Shown here: positions 1 through 8,127 of the stretch, piece by piece
Layout: every line of letters begins with the position of its first letter
Position numbering within the stretch: the first letter of the stretch is position 1
Assembly (NCBI GenBank): GCA_963783785.1
Contig: CAWAOQ010000006.1
Span: 1 to 64,000 of the forward strand
Length of the DNA: 64,000 bases
Direction of reading: 5' to 3'
Source of the DNA: CADEEN01 sp963783785
GTDB taxonomy: Bacteria > Pseudomonadota > Gammaproteobacteria > Burkholderiales > Burkholderiaceae_C
The notes under the pieces: model-generated
Told to the model about the DNA's origin: nothing
Database searches by the model: none
What the model saw: only the letters and a program-made list of their open reading frames with translations
Position numbers and translations under genes: made by a program

Positions 1-29
1 CCAGTTCCGCGATCGAACGCGAGGCCAGG

Positions 30-797
30 TCAGGTTCCGGCCTTGAGCGGCGTGGGCGCAACAGCCTCGGCGGCGGTCAGCGTCAGCAGGATGTCGGCGT
101 ACCAGGCGCAGTTCAGGCCCAGCGATTCGTCCTGCTCGAGGTCGCGCGTCTTCATGTCCATGCGCGCGGCGTGCACGCCGAGCAGCTTCCAGGGCAGATC
201 ACCGAGGTCGGCCTCCGCAGCGGCCGCGCGCATCACCACCGGCGCGCCGCTGGTGCCGCGATGGGTACGTGCATCGGTCAGGAAGTAGCCCTGGCCCTGG
301 AAGCGCACGCCGAACGACGACGCGATCGCTGCCTGGCGCACCACCGGCAGGTGGTGAAGCGTGTCGTGGAAGCTCAGCGGAAAGCCGACGATCAGCAGCG
401 GCGAGCCGACCTCGACATCGTCGAACGAGGCCGGCAGGTGCTGCGGCGTGAACGCCTGCAGGACCACCGACTTCGGCAGCGCCGCGCGGTCGATCTCGAG
501 CACCGCGACATCGATCTCGCCGCCGGCGTCCTCGCCCTGCCGCCACAGGCCCTTGCCGTCGCGGTACAGCGGCATCGAGAAGGCGCTCGACCGCGTCAGG
601 TTGACGGCATCCAGATGCAGTTCGATCTCGATGCGGTCTGGAAAATGCAGGCTCGGTTCGTCGAGCACGACGTGGCGGCTGGTCACCAGGAACAGCCGCT
701 CGTCGCGCGCGAAGAAGAAGCCGCTGGCCTTGGTCAGCAGTCGCTGGCCCTCGAAGGTGGAGATCTGCGTGGCCGTCAGCAGCAGCGGCTCGGTCAT
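30..797 (-). CDS. trypsin-like serine protease domain protein
   Basis: A 255-residue protein with a chymotrypsin-like fold signature. The likely catalytic His lies in SRHVV (about residue 42), Asp in DVAVLEID (about 96) and Ser in the GTSGAPV motif (about 183). It has no signal peptide or PDZ domain, so it is probably a cytoplasmic stand-alone trypsin-like peptidase rather than a DegP/HtrA protein. I chose the ATG at 797 because the family-like sequence begins there and because it overlaps the stop of the upstream methyltransferase as ATGA, suggesting translational coupling. The substrate is unknown. Confidence 0.8.
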   Translation of the reverse strand: MTEPLLLTATQISTFEGQRLLTKASGFFFARDERLFLVTSRHVVLDEPSLHFPDRIEIELHLDAVNLTRSSAFSMPLYRDGKGLWRQGEDAGGEIDVAVLEIDRAALPKSVVLQAFTPQHLPASFDDVEVGSPLLIVGFPLSFHDTLHHLPVVRQAAIASSFGVRFQGQGYFLTDARTHRGTSGAPVVMRAAAAEADLGDLPWKLLGVHAARMDMKTRDLEQDESLGLNCAWYADILLTLTAAEAVAPTPLKAGT

Positions 798-1519
798 TGC
801 AGCACCTCGCTCGAGCGGTAGGTCAGCAGGCGCCCCTTGTACGCAGCAACGCCGATCGCGGCCGGGCGATCGAGCCGTTCTTCGTGCAGGTGAAAACCCA
901 GCGTCGCCATCCTGCGGTTGAACGCCGGACGGTTGCCGCGATCGGGGTCGACGATCCAGACCTCGGCCCCCCTGGCGGCATGGCGGCCGATGAAGCCGGC
1001 CAGCGTGGCGCTGTCGTCGCGCTCGTAGAGCAGATCGCTGCCGATGATCAGATCGAAGCGGCCGCGCACCACGCGCGCGCCGCCGGTGGCGGGCCGCCCG
1101 CTCGGCCGCGGCGCGTCGACGCTCCATTGGCCGTGGCGGTACTTCATCGGCGCCATCGCGTTCAGCCGCAGGTTCTCGCCGAGGAAGCCCTCAGCCAACG
1201 GATGGCAATCGCTGGCCGTGATGTCGGCGCCGCGGCGGTGGCCGACCAGACTGGCCAAGGCCAATCCGCAGCCGACTTCGAGGATGCGCTCGCCCACGCG
1301 CACCGGCCGCGCGGCCAGCAATTCGGCCAGGCGGGTGCCCGACGGCCAAAGCTGGCCGAACAACGGCCACGCGGCCGGGGAAATGCCCTGCCGCGCGGCT
1401 TCGCCGAGCGGATCGGCGTACTGCTGGCGATCGAGCAACGAGCGCATGGCCAGGTCATCGACACCGGCCACGGCGATCTGTTGCTGTTTGGTCTGGTAAC
1501 CGGGCATCGGCGCGGACAT
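794..1519 (-). CDS. class I SAM-dependent methyltransferase
   Basis: A 241-residue Rossmann-fold methyltransferase. The glycine-rich SAM loop is ILEVGCGLALASL (about residues 79-91), followed by the acidic motif ITASDCHP and the motif-IV-like FDLIIGSDLLYE. The architecture (PLFGQLWPSG near the N terminus, SDLLY before the last third) resembles the METTL21/lysine-methyltransferase-like family PF10294, so a protein substrate is plausible but unproven. It precedes the protease gene with a 4-base overlap and follows the DUF364 gene by 8 bases, so the three probably form one transcript. Confidence 0.8.
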   Translation of the reverse strand: MSAPMPGYQTKQQQIAVAGVDDLAMRSLLDRQQYADPLGEAARQGISPAAWPLFGQLWPSGTRLAELLAARPVRVGERILEVGCGLALASLVGHRRGADITASDCHPLAEGFLGENLRLNAMAPMKYRHGQWSVDAPRPSGRPATGGARVVRGRFDLIIGSDLLYERDDSATLAGFIGRHAARGAEVWIVDPDRGNRPAFNRRMATLGFHLHEERLDRPAAIGVAAYKGRLLTYRSSEVLQ

Positions 1520-1527
1520 GCGGCGGG

Positions 1528-2439
1528 CTATGACGAGCGCCGCGGGGTGAGGGACAGCGGAGTATGGGGCTGGTGCGGACGCGACATGGGCTCGAGGGCC
1601 TTCGCCAGCAGGTGGTCGAAGCCCGGGTAGTCGTCACGGCCGATTGCCACTTTCCTCGTGAAGCCGCCCCACGGCGTGCCGGCGCGCAGCGCCGCCTTGA
1701 ACGAGTCGCCGTCGACCACCCAGCTGCCGCCAAGCAGCGTCACGCCGCGTGCGAACAGCGGGTCGGGCAGGCAGCTGGCACCCGGGCCGATCAGCGCCAC
1801 CCGCTCGGCATGCCGGCAGCGCTCGAGCACCGCGTCCAGCGTGTCGTTGAGCAGCACGGTGCTGGTCGACAGGATCTTGTTGCAGTGGCTGAGTTCGCCG
1901 GCATCGAGCGTGACATGCCAGCCATCGCGCGGGCCGGCGAGGTCGGCACGCAACTCGACCACCGTCAGCTGTGCCCCGGTGGCAAGGACCTGGCGCACCA
2001 GCGGCGGAAACAGACCGATCATGCCGAGGTGGTCGCCGGGCTGGAGGCCGAGGTCGCCGATCGAGCCGCCGGCTGCGGGCGGCTCGTAGCGCGAGCGGTC
2101 GAACAGATGGCGCGTCAATGCGTTGACGGCGGCAAAGCCCAACGCGCGCTGCGCTCCGGTGTGCTCGGCATAGCGCTTTGCGAGTGCCAATGCCGGCATC
2201 CCGGCCAGTTCGGCGTGAACGACCGCGCCGCGCAGCATGGCCAGCGTGTCGCCCAGCAGCACGAAGCTCAGGCCCAGCGAACCCTCGTCGAGCTCGACCG
2301 CGCAGAACTCGCCGTCGCGGCCCTCGGCGGTGGGCGGCGGCAAATGCAGCGCGCGCACGCGAGGCAATGGCGCGACGCGAGCCATGCGTTCGAGCAGCGC
2401 GACGATTTCAGCAGCGATGGCACTCATGCAGTGGGCCAT
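1528..2439 (-). CDS. DUF364-type Rossmann-like protein (putative heavy-metal chelation family)
   Basis: A 303-residue protein resembling the DUF4213/DUF364 pair. An N-terminal alpha/beta part (about 1-100) is followed by a Rossmann-like domain with PGDHLGMIGLFPPLV and the conserved STSTVLLNDTLD stretch. The family has been linked by structure to metal or anomalous cofactor binding; the function is not established. A second ATG lies at 2427 and could be the true start. It is the first gene of a short run with the methyltransferase and protease. The C-terminal 20 residues are Pro/Ser-rich. Confidence 0.7.
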   Translation of the reverse strand: MAHCMSAIAAEIVALLERMARVAPLPRVRALHLPPPTAEGRDGEFCAVELDEGSLGLSFVLLGDTLAMLRGAVVHAELAGMPALALAKRYAEHTGAQRALGFAAVNALTRHLFDRSRYEPPAAGGSIGDLGLQPGDHLGMIGLFPPLVRQVLATGAQLTVVELRADLAGPRDGWHVTLDAGELSHCNKILSTSTVLLNDTLDAVLERCRHAERVALIGPGASCLPDPLFARGVTLLGGSWVVDGDSFKAALRAGTPWGGFTRKVAIGRDDYPGFDHLLAKALEPMSRPHQPHTPLSLTPRRSS

Positions 2440-2469
2440 CTTCCCAGGAAACCGATCACGCTCGTCGGG

Positions 2470-2619
2470 TCAGACCAGCGGATGACGCAGGTAGCCGACC
2501 AGCAGGAAGGCAGCGGCAATCGACAGGGCCCACACGATCAAGGTCGCGACGATGCTGCGCTTGCCCCTGTCACGAAACAAGCTGCGCTCGGTGGGCCAAT
2601 AGGAGGGTCGCTTGCGCAT
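2470..2619 (-). CDS. small single-pass membrane protein
   Basis: A 49-residue reading frame with a basic N terminus and one strong hydrophobic helix (about residues 22-44, with VATLIVWALSIAAAFLLVG), ending in a short basic tail. A GAAGAGG stretch about 12 bases upstream of the ATG could serve as ribosome binding site. It lies between the DUF364 gene and the phasin on the same strand. I do not recognise a family. The call rests on the transmembrane pattern and strand agreement only. Confidence 0.45.
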   Translation of the reverse strand: MRKRPSYWPTERSLFRDRGKRSIVATLIVWALSIAAAFLLVGYLRHPLV

Positions 2620-2762
2620 GGGCGGCGTTGTCCTCTTCGCATTCGGCAATCGGTCAATCGGGGTCGCAGCAGGTGAGTTCGCTGCCCACCCGATCGATCC
2701 TCCCGCAGGAAAACGCGACCGGGCGCAATGTTCGAACATTGCGCCCGTCACTCCTGCGTCGA

Positions 2763-3303
2763 TCAGCCGCGCTTGGCCTTGGCGGCAGACTTCGCCGTCG
2801 CGCCGGTCACGGCGGCGTAGTTGGCTTCGGCGGTTTCGGCAGCCCGGCGACCGGCCTTCTGCATACCCTCGAACGCGTTGTTCGCGGTTGCCATCGCCGA
2901 CTTGAACAGGGCCATGCCGCTGTTCGACCCTTCGGGGGCGTTCTTGCCTGCGGCTTCCATCAGCGCGACAAACGAACCCTGCGCTGCCGCGGCCTGCTCG
3001 CCAGCAACCTTCTCGAGCTCGGCAGTGATGCCGGCGACGATGCCGTACACCTGCTTGCCATAAGCGCTCGCCTTTTCGGCCGAGGGCTGCAGCAGGCCCG
3101 CTTGCAGCGCGAGCAGCGATTGCGGGTCTTGCGTCGACAGCGCGGCGCGTCCGGCCTCGGTGGCTTCGTCGAGGCTGGCCTTGACGACCTGCAGGTTGAG
3201 CGCGGCGAGTTGCTCGACACCCTCGAAGGCCTTGGTGGTCAAGACCCATCAGGGCTTCGAAATTGGCCTTGTTCGTGGCGGTGAATTGTTCAGTGTTCAG
3301 CAT
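2763..3303 (-). CDS. phasin family protein (PHA granule-associated), frameshifted
   Basis: Phasins coat polyhydroxyalkanoate granules. The N terminus (MLNTEQFTATNKANFEALMG) and the rest (TTKAFEGVEQLAALNLQ onward, about 180 residues in all) are in different frames. They join as a normal Phasin_2 protein if one extra T is removed near 3241 (CTTG where CTG is expected, coding strand). The body is Ala-rich and amphipathic, with a basic AKSAAKAKRG tail. GGAG lies just upstream of the ATG at 3303. The break is a single +1 like those in other genes here, so I treat the gene as intact in the organism. Confidence 0.88.
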
Positions 3304-3337
3304 GGGGGCTCCAGTGGTTTGAGATCAGATCTTGCGG

Positions 3338-3413
3338 CAGTTTGCTGCGCTGCAACATGAAAGCATCTTACTCCGTAGGCTCGCCAATGCAAGACATATT
3401 TGCTGCAGTGCAG
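3338..3413 (-). promoter_or_regulatory. candidate PhaR operators upstream of the phasin gene
   Basis: Position 3403-3413 reads CTGC-AGT-GCAG inside the longer perfect palindrome TGCTGCA-G-TGCAGCA (3401-3415), about 100 bases upstream of the phasin start. A second, everted arrangement GCAG-TTTG-CTGC lies at 3338-3348. CTGC-N3-GCAG is the site I recall for PhaR, the PHA-responsive repressor of phasin genes in Rhodobacter. Assignment to PhaR here is inference from that match and the neighbouring gene. Confidence 0.5.
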
Positions 3414-3436
3414 CATTCTAGTGAGGGGCTTCTAGG

Positions 3437-4393
3437 TCAGGCCGCCATCAGCGCGCCGAAGCGCTGCATGTCGACGTTGCCGCCACTGACGATCACGCCC
3501 ACGCGCTGGCCTCTCTGCGCCTGACGCCTTGCCGCGGCAAAACCCAGGCAGCCGGTCGGCTCGACGACGATCTTCATGCGCTCGGCGAAGAAGCGCATCG
3601 CGTCGATCAACTCCGCATCGCTTGCGGTGAAGATGTCGTCGACGTCTCTGCGGATGATCTCGAACGTCAGCTGTCCCAGGTGCTGGGTCTGCGCGCCGTC
3701 GGCGATCGTCTGTGGGGTATCGATGTGCACGATCGCGCCACTTCGCAACGATTGCTGGCCGTCGTTGCCGGCCTCGGGTTCGACGCCAAAGAGCATCGTG
3801 CGCGGCGACAGCGCGCGCGCGGCCAGCGCGCTGCCGCTGAGCAGGCCGCCGCCGCCCAGGCAGACGAACAGCGCGTCCAGCGGGCCGACCTCGTCGAGCA
3901 GTTCCTTGGCCGCGGTGCCCTGGCCGGCAATGACGCCGGCGTGGTCGTAAGGCGGCACCAGGGTCATGCCGTGCTGTTCGGCCAGACGCGCGCCGATCGC
4001 CTCGCGGTCTTCGCGGTAGCGGTCATAGAAGACCACGTTGCCACCATAGCCCCGCGTCGCGGCCACCTTGGCGGCCGGTGCGTCGTGCGGCATCACGATG
4101 GTGGCCGGCATGCCGAGCAGCCGCGCCGACAACGCCACGGCCTGCGCGTGGTTGCCCGACGAGAAAGCCACCACGCCGTGCCGGCGTTGGCGGGCATCGA
4201 AGCACGACAGCGCATTGAACGCGCCGCGGAACTTGAACGCACCCATGCGCTGGAAGTTCTCGCACTTGAAGTACAGCGTGGCGCCTGTCGCTTCGTCGGC
4301 GGTGCGCGACGTGAGCACCGGCGTGCGATGGGCGTGGCCATCGAGGCGGCGCGCGGCGGCGGCCACGTCGTCGTAGGTTGGCAGGCCGTGCAT
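3437..4393 (-). CDS. serine/threonine dehydratase-like PLP enzyme (fold type II)
   Basis: A 318-residue PLP-dependent lyase, the length of short catabolic threonine/serine dehydratases or threo-3-hydroxyaspartate ammonia-lyases without an ACT domain. The Schiff-base lysine lies in FKFRGAFNA (about residue 57), the SSGNHAQAVA loop binds substrate, and GGGGLLSG binds the PLP phosphate. Start ATG at 4393 is preceded by GGAGG at 7 bases. Substrate choice between threonine, serine and hydroxyaspartate cannot be fixed from sequence alone. The gene stands alone. Confidence 0.85.
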   Translation of the reverse strand: MHGLPTYDDVAAAARRLDGHAHRTPVLTSRTADEATGATLYFKCENFQRMGAFKFRGAFNALSCFDARQRRHGVVAFSSGNHAQAVALSARLLGMPATIVMPHDAPAAKVAATRGYGGNVVFYDRYREDREAIGARLAEQHGMTLVPPYDHAGVIAGQGTAAKELLDEVGPLDALFVCLGGGGLLSGSALAARALSPRTMLFGVEPEAGNDGQQSLRSGAIVHIDTPQTIADGAQTQHLGQLTFEIIRRDVDDIFTASDAELIDAMRFFAERMKIVVEPTGCLGFAAARRQAQRGQRVGVIVSGGNVDMQRFGALMAA

Positions 4394-4469
4394 GGCAATC
4401 CTCCGTGTCGATGAAGCACGAAGTATCGGCGTCGGCGGGCGGCGCGCGCCGCGCCGCGCCGAGCCAAGC

Positions 4470-6389
4470 TCACTGGTTGCTGTCGCGCTTGCGGCGCTCC
4501 TGCCCGGGGGGCTGGCGGTCGTCTCGGTCGTCGGCGTCCTTGGCGGGGCCTTGGCCACGGGCATTGGCCGGAGCTTCACCGCCGGGTGCCGGTCGCATCA
4601 CGGGGGCCTGCACCGGTGCCTGGCCCGGTACCGGGCGAACGCCTGGCACCGGTTGGACCGGCTGCACCGGCTGCACCGGTTGGGCTGGACGTGCTGCTCG
4701 TGCAGGTGGAGTCGGTTGCCCGGGCCGCGCGGCCTGCCCAGGCGCCTGCTGGGGCTGGACCGGTGCAATGCGAGCCTGCGGCGGCGGCGTTGCGGGGGCG
4801 GTCGGCGTCGTCGTCGGCGCCGTCGTGATCGCGCGGTTCGCCGCCGGCGCATTGCCGTGCTGATCGGTCTGCGGTCCGCGCGTGCGCGATGCATCGCCGC
4901 CGTCCCCGCGGGCCGCCGGTGTCGCCGGCACGTTCGCGCGCGGCGCCGGCGCCACCTGGCCCCAAGGCGTGGCGCGCACGGCGCCGGGCACGGCCGGCAC
5001 CGCGCCGCCAGGCGCCGCAACGACGCGCGGTGCCCGCGCCGGCGGCGGCGGTGGCGCGTTCTGCAGCCGAGGTTCATTGCTGCCAGACGGCGCCGGTTGC
5101 GACTGCCACCGCTGGATCGTGCCCGCATCGACCGGCGCGATCACGGCATTGCTGATCGGCTTGCGCTCACGCAGCACTTGCTGCGGCACCACCGTCACGC
5201 CGCCCGGCACACCCTGGTTGGTGTACATGATCGGGCCGGTGCGCACCGGCTGGTTCGGCCGCATCGGCGGCTGCCAGCGCCGGTGCGGGCTGTTGACATT
5301 GGTGATGTAGACGTTGGTCACGGCATAGGTCGGCCGGTAATGCTCGCGCGGCGACAACGGCACCCAGCCCACCGCCGGCCCACCGAGGTTGATGCCGATG
5401 CTGAAGTTCGGGCCACCGATCCAGGCCACCAGCGCCGGCGCATACACCGGGCGCGCCACATACTGGCCCGGCGCCCAGCCCCAACGGTCGCGCCACCAGA
5501 CCCAGCGGCCATAGTGGAACGGCGCGAAGCCCCAGGGTGCGTCATCGATCCAGGTCCAGCCCCAGGGGCGCACATACGCCCAGTGACCGTAGCGGTACGG
5601 CGCCCAGCCCGGTGCGACCATCGTCGGCAGCCACAGCGCGCCGTACTCGGGATGGCGGTCCCACTCGCCGTAGCGGTAGAGGTCTTCGGCGCCGGTCATC
5701 TCGGGCGACACATAGCGGTAGCTGCGCGCGGCGCGCTCGTACTCGCCCTCCTGCTGCGCCACCCATTCGGCGAAGCGGTCGTCCGGCAGTTGCGACCAGC
5801 TGTAGTGCGTGACGCCTCGTTCGATCCAGAGCTCGGCACGCTGGCCGGCAGCGAGTTCGAGCGCGCTGTCGCGAGCCTCGAAACGCATGGCACCGGTGAT
5901 GACACCGCCGAAGCTGCCGTCGTCACGCCGGTCGATGCGGTAGTGGCCGGCGCTCTGCGGCTCGAACTGGCCCTCGGCGGTGGTGACGGCGAACTCGCGC
6001 GCCGACGCGTTGCTGCGCAGGCGCAGCGCCAGGCTGCCGTTGTGCAGGTGCACGCGCACGCGCGCATCATCGAGTTCGGTCACTTCGAGTTCGGTGCCGC
6101 TGTCCAGCCGCAGCATGGCCGAGCCGATCTGAAGCTCAGCGCGTGCATCGCGCTCGGCCGAGAGTCGGTCGCCGCTGGTCAGTGGCCGGTTGCGTTGTGC
6201 AGCGGTCCATTCGCCCTGCTCGGCATCGAACATCCACACCGTGCCGCTGAACTCGCCAATGCGGCCGACGCGTCCTGGCGGGTCGGCCCACACGGCGCCG
6301 CTGGCCAGCAACGCGCCGGCGGCCAGCGCCAGTGCCGCCAGGTGGTTGAAGATCCGGTGCGCAATCGGTTGTCGGGTGCCCTCAGGCAT
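4470..6389 (-). CDS. DUF6600/FecR-like Trp-rich secreted protein with a Pro-rich tail
   Basis: A 639-residue exported protein. A signal peptide covers about residues 10-36 (hydrophobic run ending ASGAVWAD). A FecR-like beta domain follows (about 40-190), with LTSGDRLSAERDARAELQIG. A Trp/Tyr-rich middle (about 230-330) has repeats such as GYWRWG-like YRYGHWAYV and FHYGRWVWW, typical of DUF6600. The last 200 residues are Pro/Ala/Gln low complexity, with several tandem QPVQPV units and a basic end. It is probably cell-envelope or outer surface; the molecular role is unknown. Confidence 0.75.
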   Translation of the reverse strand: MPEGTRQPIAHRIFNHLAALALAAGALLASGAVWADPPGRVGRIGEFSGTVWMFDAEQGEWTAAQRNRPLTSGDRLSAERDARAELQIGSAMLRLDSGTELEVTELDDARVRVHLHNGSLALRLRSNASAREFAVTTAEGQFEPQSAGHYRIDRRDDGSFGGVITGAMRFEARDSALELAAGQRAELWIERGVTHYSWSQLPDDRFAEWVAQQEGEYERAARSYRYVSPEMTGAEDLYRYGEWDRHPEYGALWLPTMVAPGWAPYRYGHWAYVRPWGWTWIDDAPWGFAPFHYGRWVWWRDRWGWAPGQYVARPVYAPALVAWIGGPNFSIGINLGGPAVGWVPLSPREHYRPTYAVTNVYITNVNSPHRRWQPPMRPNQPVRTGPIMYTNQGVPGGVTVVPQQVLRERKPISNAVIAPVDAGTIQRWQSQPAPSGSNEPRLQNAPPPPPARAPRVVAAPGGAVPAVPGAVRATPWGQVAPAPRANVPATPAARGDGGDASRTRGPQTDQHGNAPAANRAITTAPTTTPTAPATPPPQARIAPVQPQQAPGQAARPGQPTPPARAARPAQPVQPVQPVQPVPGVRPVPGQAPVQAPVMRPAPGGEAPANARGQGPAKDADDRDDRQPPGQERRKRDSNQ

Positions 6390-6497
6390 GCTGATCTCCT
6401 TGTCGGCGCCCTACCGCTGGCGCTCGTACCAAGCTAAACGCCACGACAGCGCCCGCCGCTGACGCAGAAACAACGCTTTACAGGCGCGCAACGAGAT

Positions 6498-7034
6498 TCA
6501 CTCTTCGGCGCCGGCGTCCAGGCCAGGGAACAGCACGCTGGTGAAGCCGAATTGGGTCAGATCGCGCATGCGGGTCGGATACAGGCGGCCGATCAGGTGG
6601 TCGACCTCGTGCTGCACGACACGGGCATGGAACCCGTCGGCCTCGCGCACGATCGGCTGGCCCAACGGATCGACACCGCGGTAGCGGATGCGGGCCCAGC
6701 GCGGCACCACACCGCGCAGCCCGGGCACCGAAAGGCAACCCTCCCAGCCTGTCTCCTCGTCGCTGCCGAGCGGCTCGATCACCGGGTTGATCAGCACGGT
6801 GCGCGGCACCGGCGGCGCGTCGGGGTAGCGCACGTTGTTCGTGAAACCGAAGATCACCAGTTGCACGTTCTCGCCGATTTGCGGCGCCGCGAGCCCCGCG
6901 CCGTCGGCCGCCTCCATGGTGTCGAACATGTCGTCGATCAGGGCGTGCAACTCGGGCGTATCGAATGCACGCACCGGCTCCGCGATGCGCAGCAGGCGGG
7001 CGTCGCCCATCTTCAGGATGTCGCGTATGGCCAT
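6498..7034 (-). CDS. def: peptide deformylase
   Basis: A 178-residue Fe/Zn hydrolase that removes the N-formyl group from nascent proteins. All three family motifs are present: GAGLAAPQI (motif 1), EGCLSVPG (motif 2, metal Cys) and QHEVDHL (motif 3, HExxH metal ligands). The start ATG at 7034 shares a base with the TAA stop of the preceding 58-codon gene, placing def at the 3-prime end of the smc-zipA-ligA-fructokinase run. The stretch after the HExxH ends in an acidic tail. Confidence 0.95.
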   Translation of the reverse strand: MAIRDILKMGDARLLRIAEPVRAFDTPELHALIDDMFDTMEAADGAGLAAPQIGENVQLVIFGFTNNVRYPDAPPVPRTVLINPVIEPLGSDEETGWEGCLSVPGLRGVVPRWARIRYRGVDPLGQPIVREADGFHARVVQHEVDHLIGRLYPTRMRDLTQFGFTSVLFPGLDAGAEE

Positions 7035-7210
7035 TACTTGAAGCTCACGTTGACCACCGGGCTGGCCGGCAAACCCAGGTACTGCACCTCGGCGTCGCCG
7101 AGGCAAGCCGCCTGCGCCGTTGCTGCGCACAACCCCAGCACGGCGATGGCCAGACAGCGATGACGACGTGACACGCGTGATCTCCCTGGTTGCGGGCAGG
7201 CATTGCTCAT
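7034..7210 (-). CDS. small secreted peptide gene coupled between fructokinase and def
   Basis: A 58-residue frame with a twin-arginine-free signal-like N terminus (basic SRRHRC then LAIAVLGLCAATAQA) and a short mature part beginning ACLGDAEVQYLG. Its ATG overlaps the fructokinase TGA (ATGA) and its TAA overlaps the def ATG, so it is tightly coupled on both sides, which argues that it is real. I do not recognise a family. The predicted mature part is only about 24 residues and carries a single Cys. Confidence 0.5.
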   Translation of the reverse strand: MSNACPQPGRSRVSRRHRCLAIAVLGLCAATAQAACLGDAEVQYLGLPASPVVNVSFK

Positions 7211-8127
7211 GGGTGAGCCCGCCACAGCCAGGCCGCGCCGCGCACCCCCGACGAGTCGCCGTGCACGGCCGCTCGCAGCGGCGTCGTGACCACATCGGAG
7301 AACACATGCGCCACCCAGCGGGTCGGCACGTCGCGCATCAGCTCGGTGACGTTGCTGAGGCCGCCACCGAGCACGATCACGTCCGGATCGAGCAGGTTGA
7401 TGACCTGCGCCAGCGCGCGTGCGAGCCGCTCGATGTAGCGGTCCAGCGTGGCCTGCGCCGCGGCGTCGCCGTGGCGCGCGGCGTCGACGATCGCACGCGC
7501 ATCGAGCAACGCCCCGCCGTGGCGCAAGTGGTCGGCGGCCAGGCCGGGGCCGCTGAGCAGCGTTTCGTTGCACGCGCCGCGGCCGCACCAGCAGTGCGGC
7601 GACGGCACGTTGCGGTCCTCGGTCAGCCGCGGTGCCGGGTTGTGGCCCCACTCGCCGGCAATGCCGTGCGCGCCGCCCCAGGCGCGGCCGTCGATGGCGA
7701 TGCCGGCACCGACGCCGGTACCGAGGATCGCGGCGAACACCATCCGTGCGCCCGCTCCAGCGCCGTCGACCGCCTCGCTCATGGCCAGGCAATTGGCATC
7801 GTTCTCGATGCGCACCGGGCGCGACAGCCGCGACGCCAGATCGCGATCCAGCGCGCGGCCGTTCAGCGCGATGGTGTTGGCCCCCTTGACCAGCCCACTG
7901 GCCGGCGAGACGCAACCGGGAATGCCGACACCCAGCGGCAGGCCGCGCACGCCGAGCCGCGCCTCGGTGCGGTCGACCAGGCCGGCGATGGTCGCCAGCA
8001 ACGCGTCATAGCCGCCAGGCGGCGTGGCCACGCGTTCGCGCACGAGGAAGCGGCCGTCGTCGGGCGCCAGCGCGGCGACTTCGATCTTGGTACCGCCGAG
8101 GTCGATACCGAGCAGAGGATGGTTCAT
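7207..8127 (-). CDS. mak: ROK-family fructokinase
   Basis: A 306-residue sugar kinase that phosphorylates fructose or a related hexose with ATP. The phosphate loop is GIDLGGTKIE at the N terminus, and the ROK signature includes GEWGHNP. The zinc motif CWCGRGAC followed by NETLLSGPGL matches the manno/fructokinase branch (Mak) more closely than glucokinases or NAG kinases. It overlaps the ligA stop by ATGA and its own stop overlaps the following small gene. Exact sugar preference is inferred. Confidence 0.85.
   Translation of the reverse strand: MNHPLLGIDLGGTKIEVAALAPDDGRFLVRERVATPPGGYDALLATIAGLVDRTEARLGVRGLPLGVGIPGCVSPASGLVKGANTIALNGRALDRDLASRLSRPVRIENDANCLAMSEAVDGAGAGARMVFAAILGTGVGAGIAIDGRAWGGAHGIAGEWGHNPAPRLTEDRNVPSPHCWCGRGACNETLLSGPGLAADHLRHGGALLDARAIVDAARHGDAAAQATLDRYIERLARALAQVINLLDPDVIVLGGGLSNVTELMRDVPTRWVAHVFSDVVTTPLRAAVHGDSSGVRGAAWLWRAHP

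Noticed and set aside
4392..6437. A 681-codon + strand frame
   Set aside because: It is antisense to the DUF6600 gene, Arg-rich, with no start context or domain.
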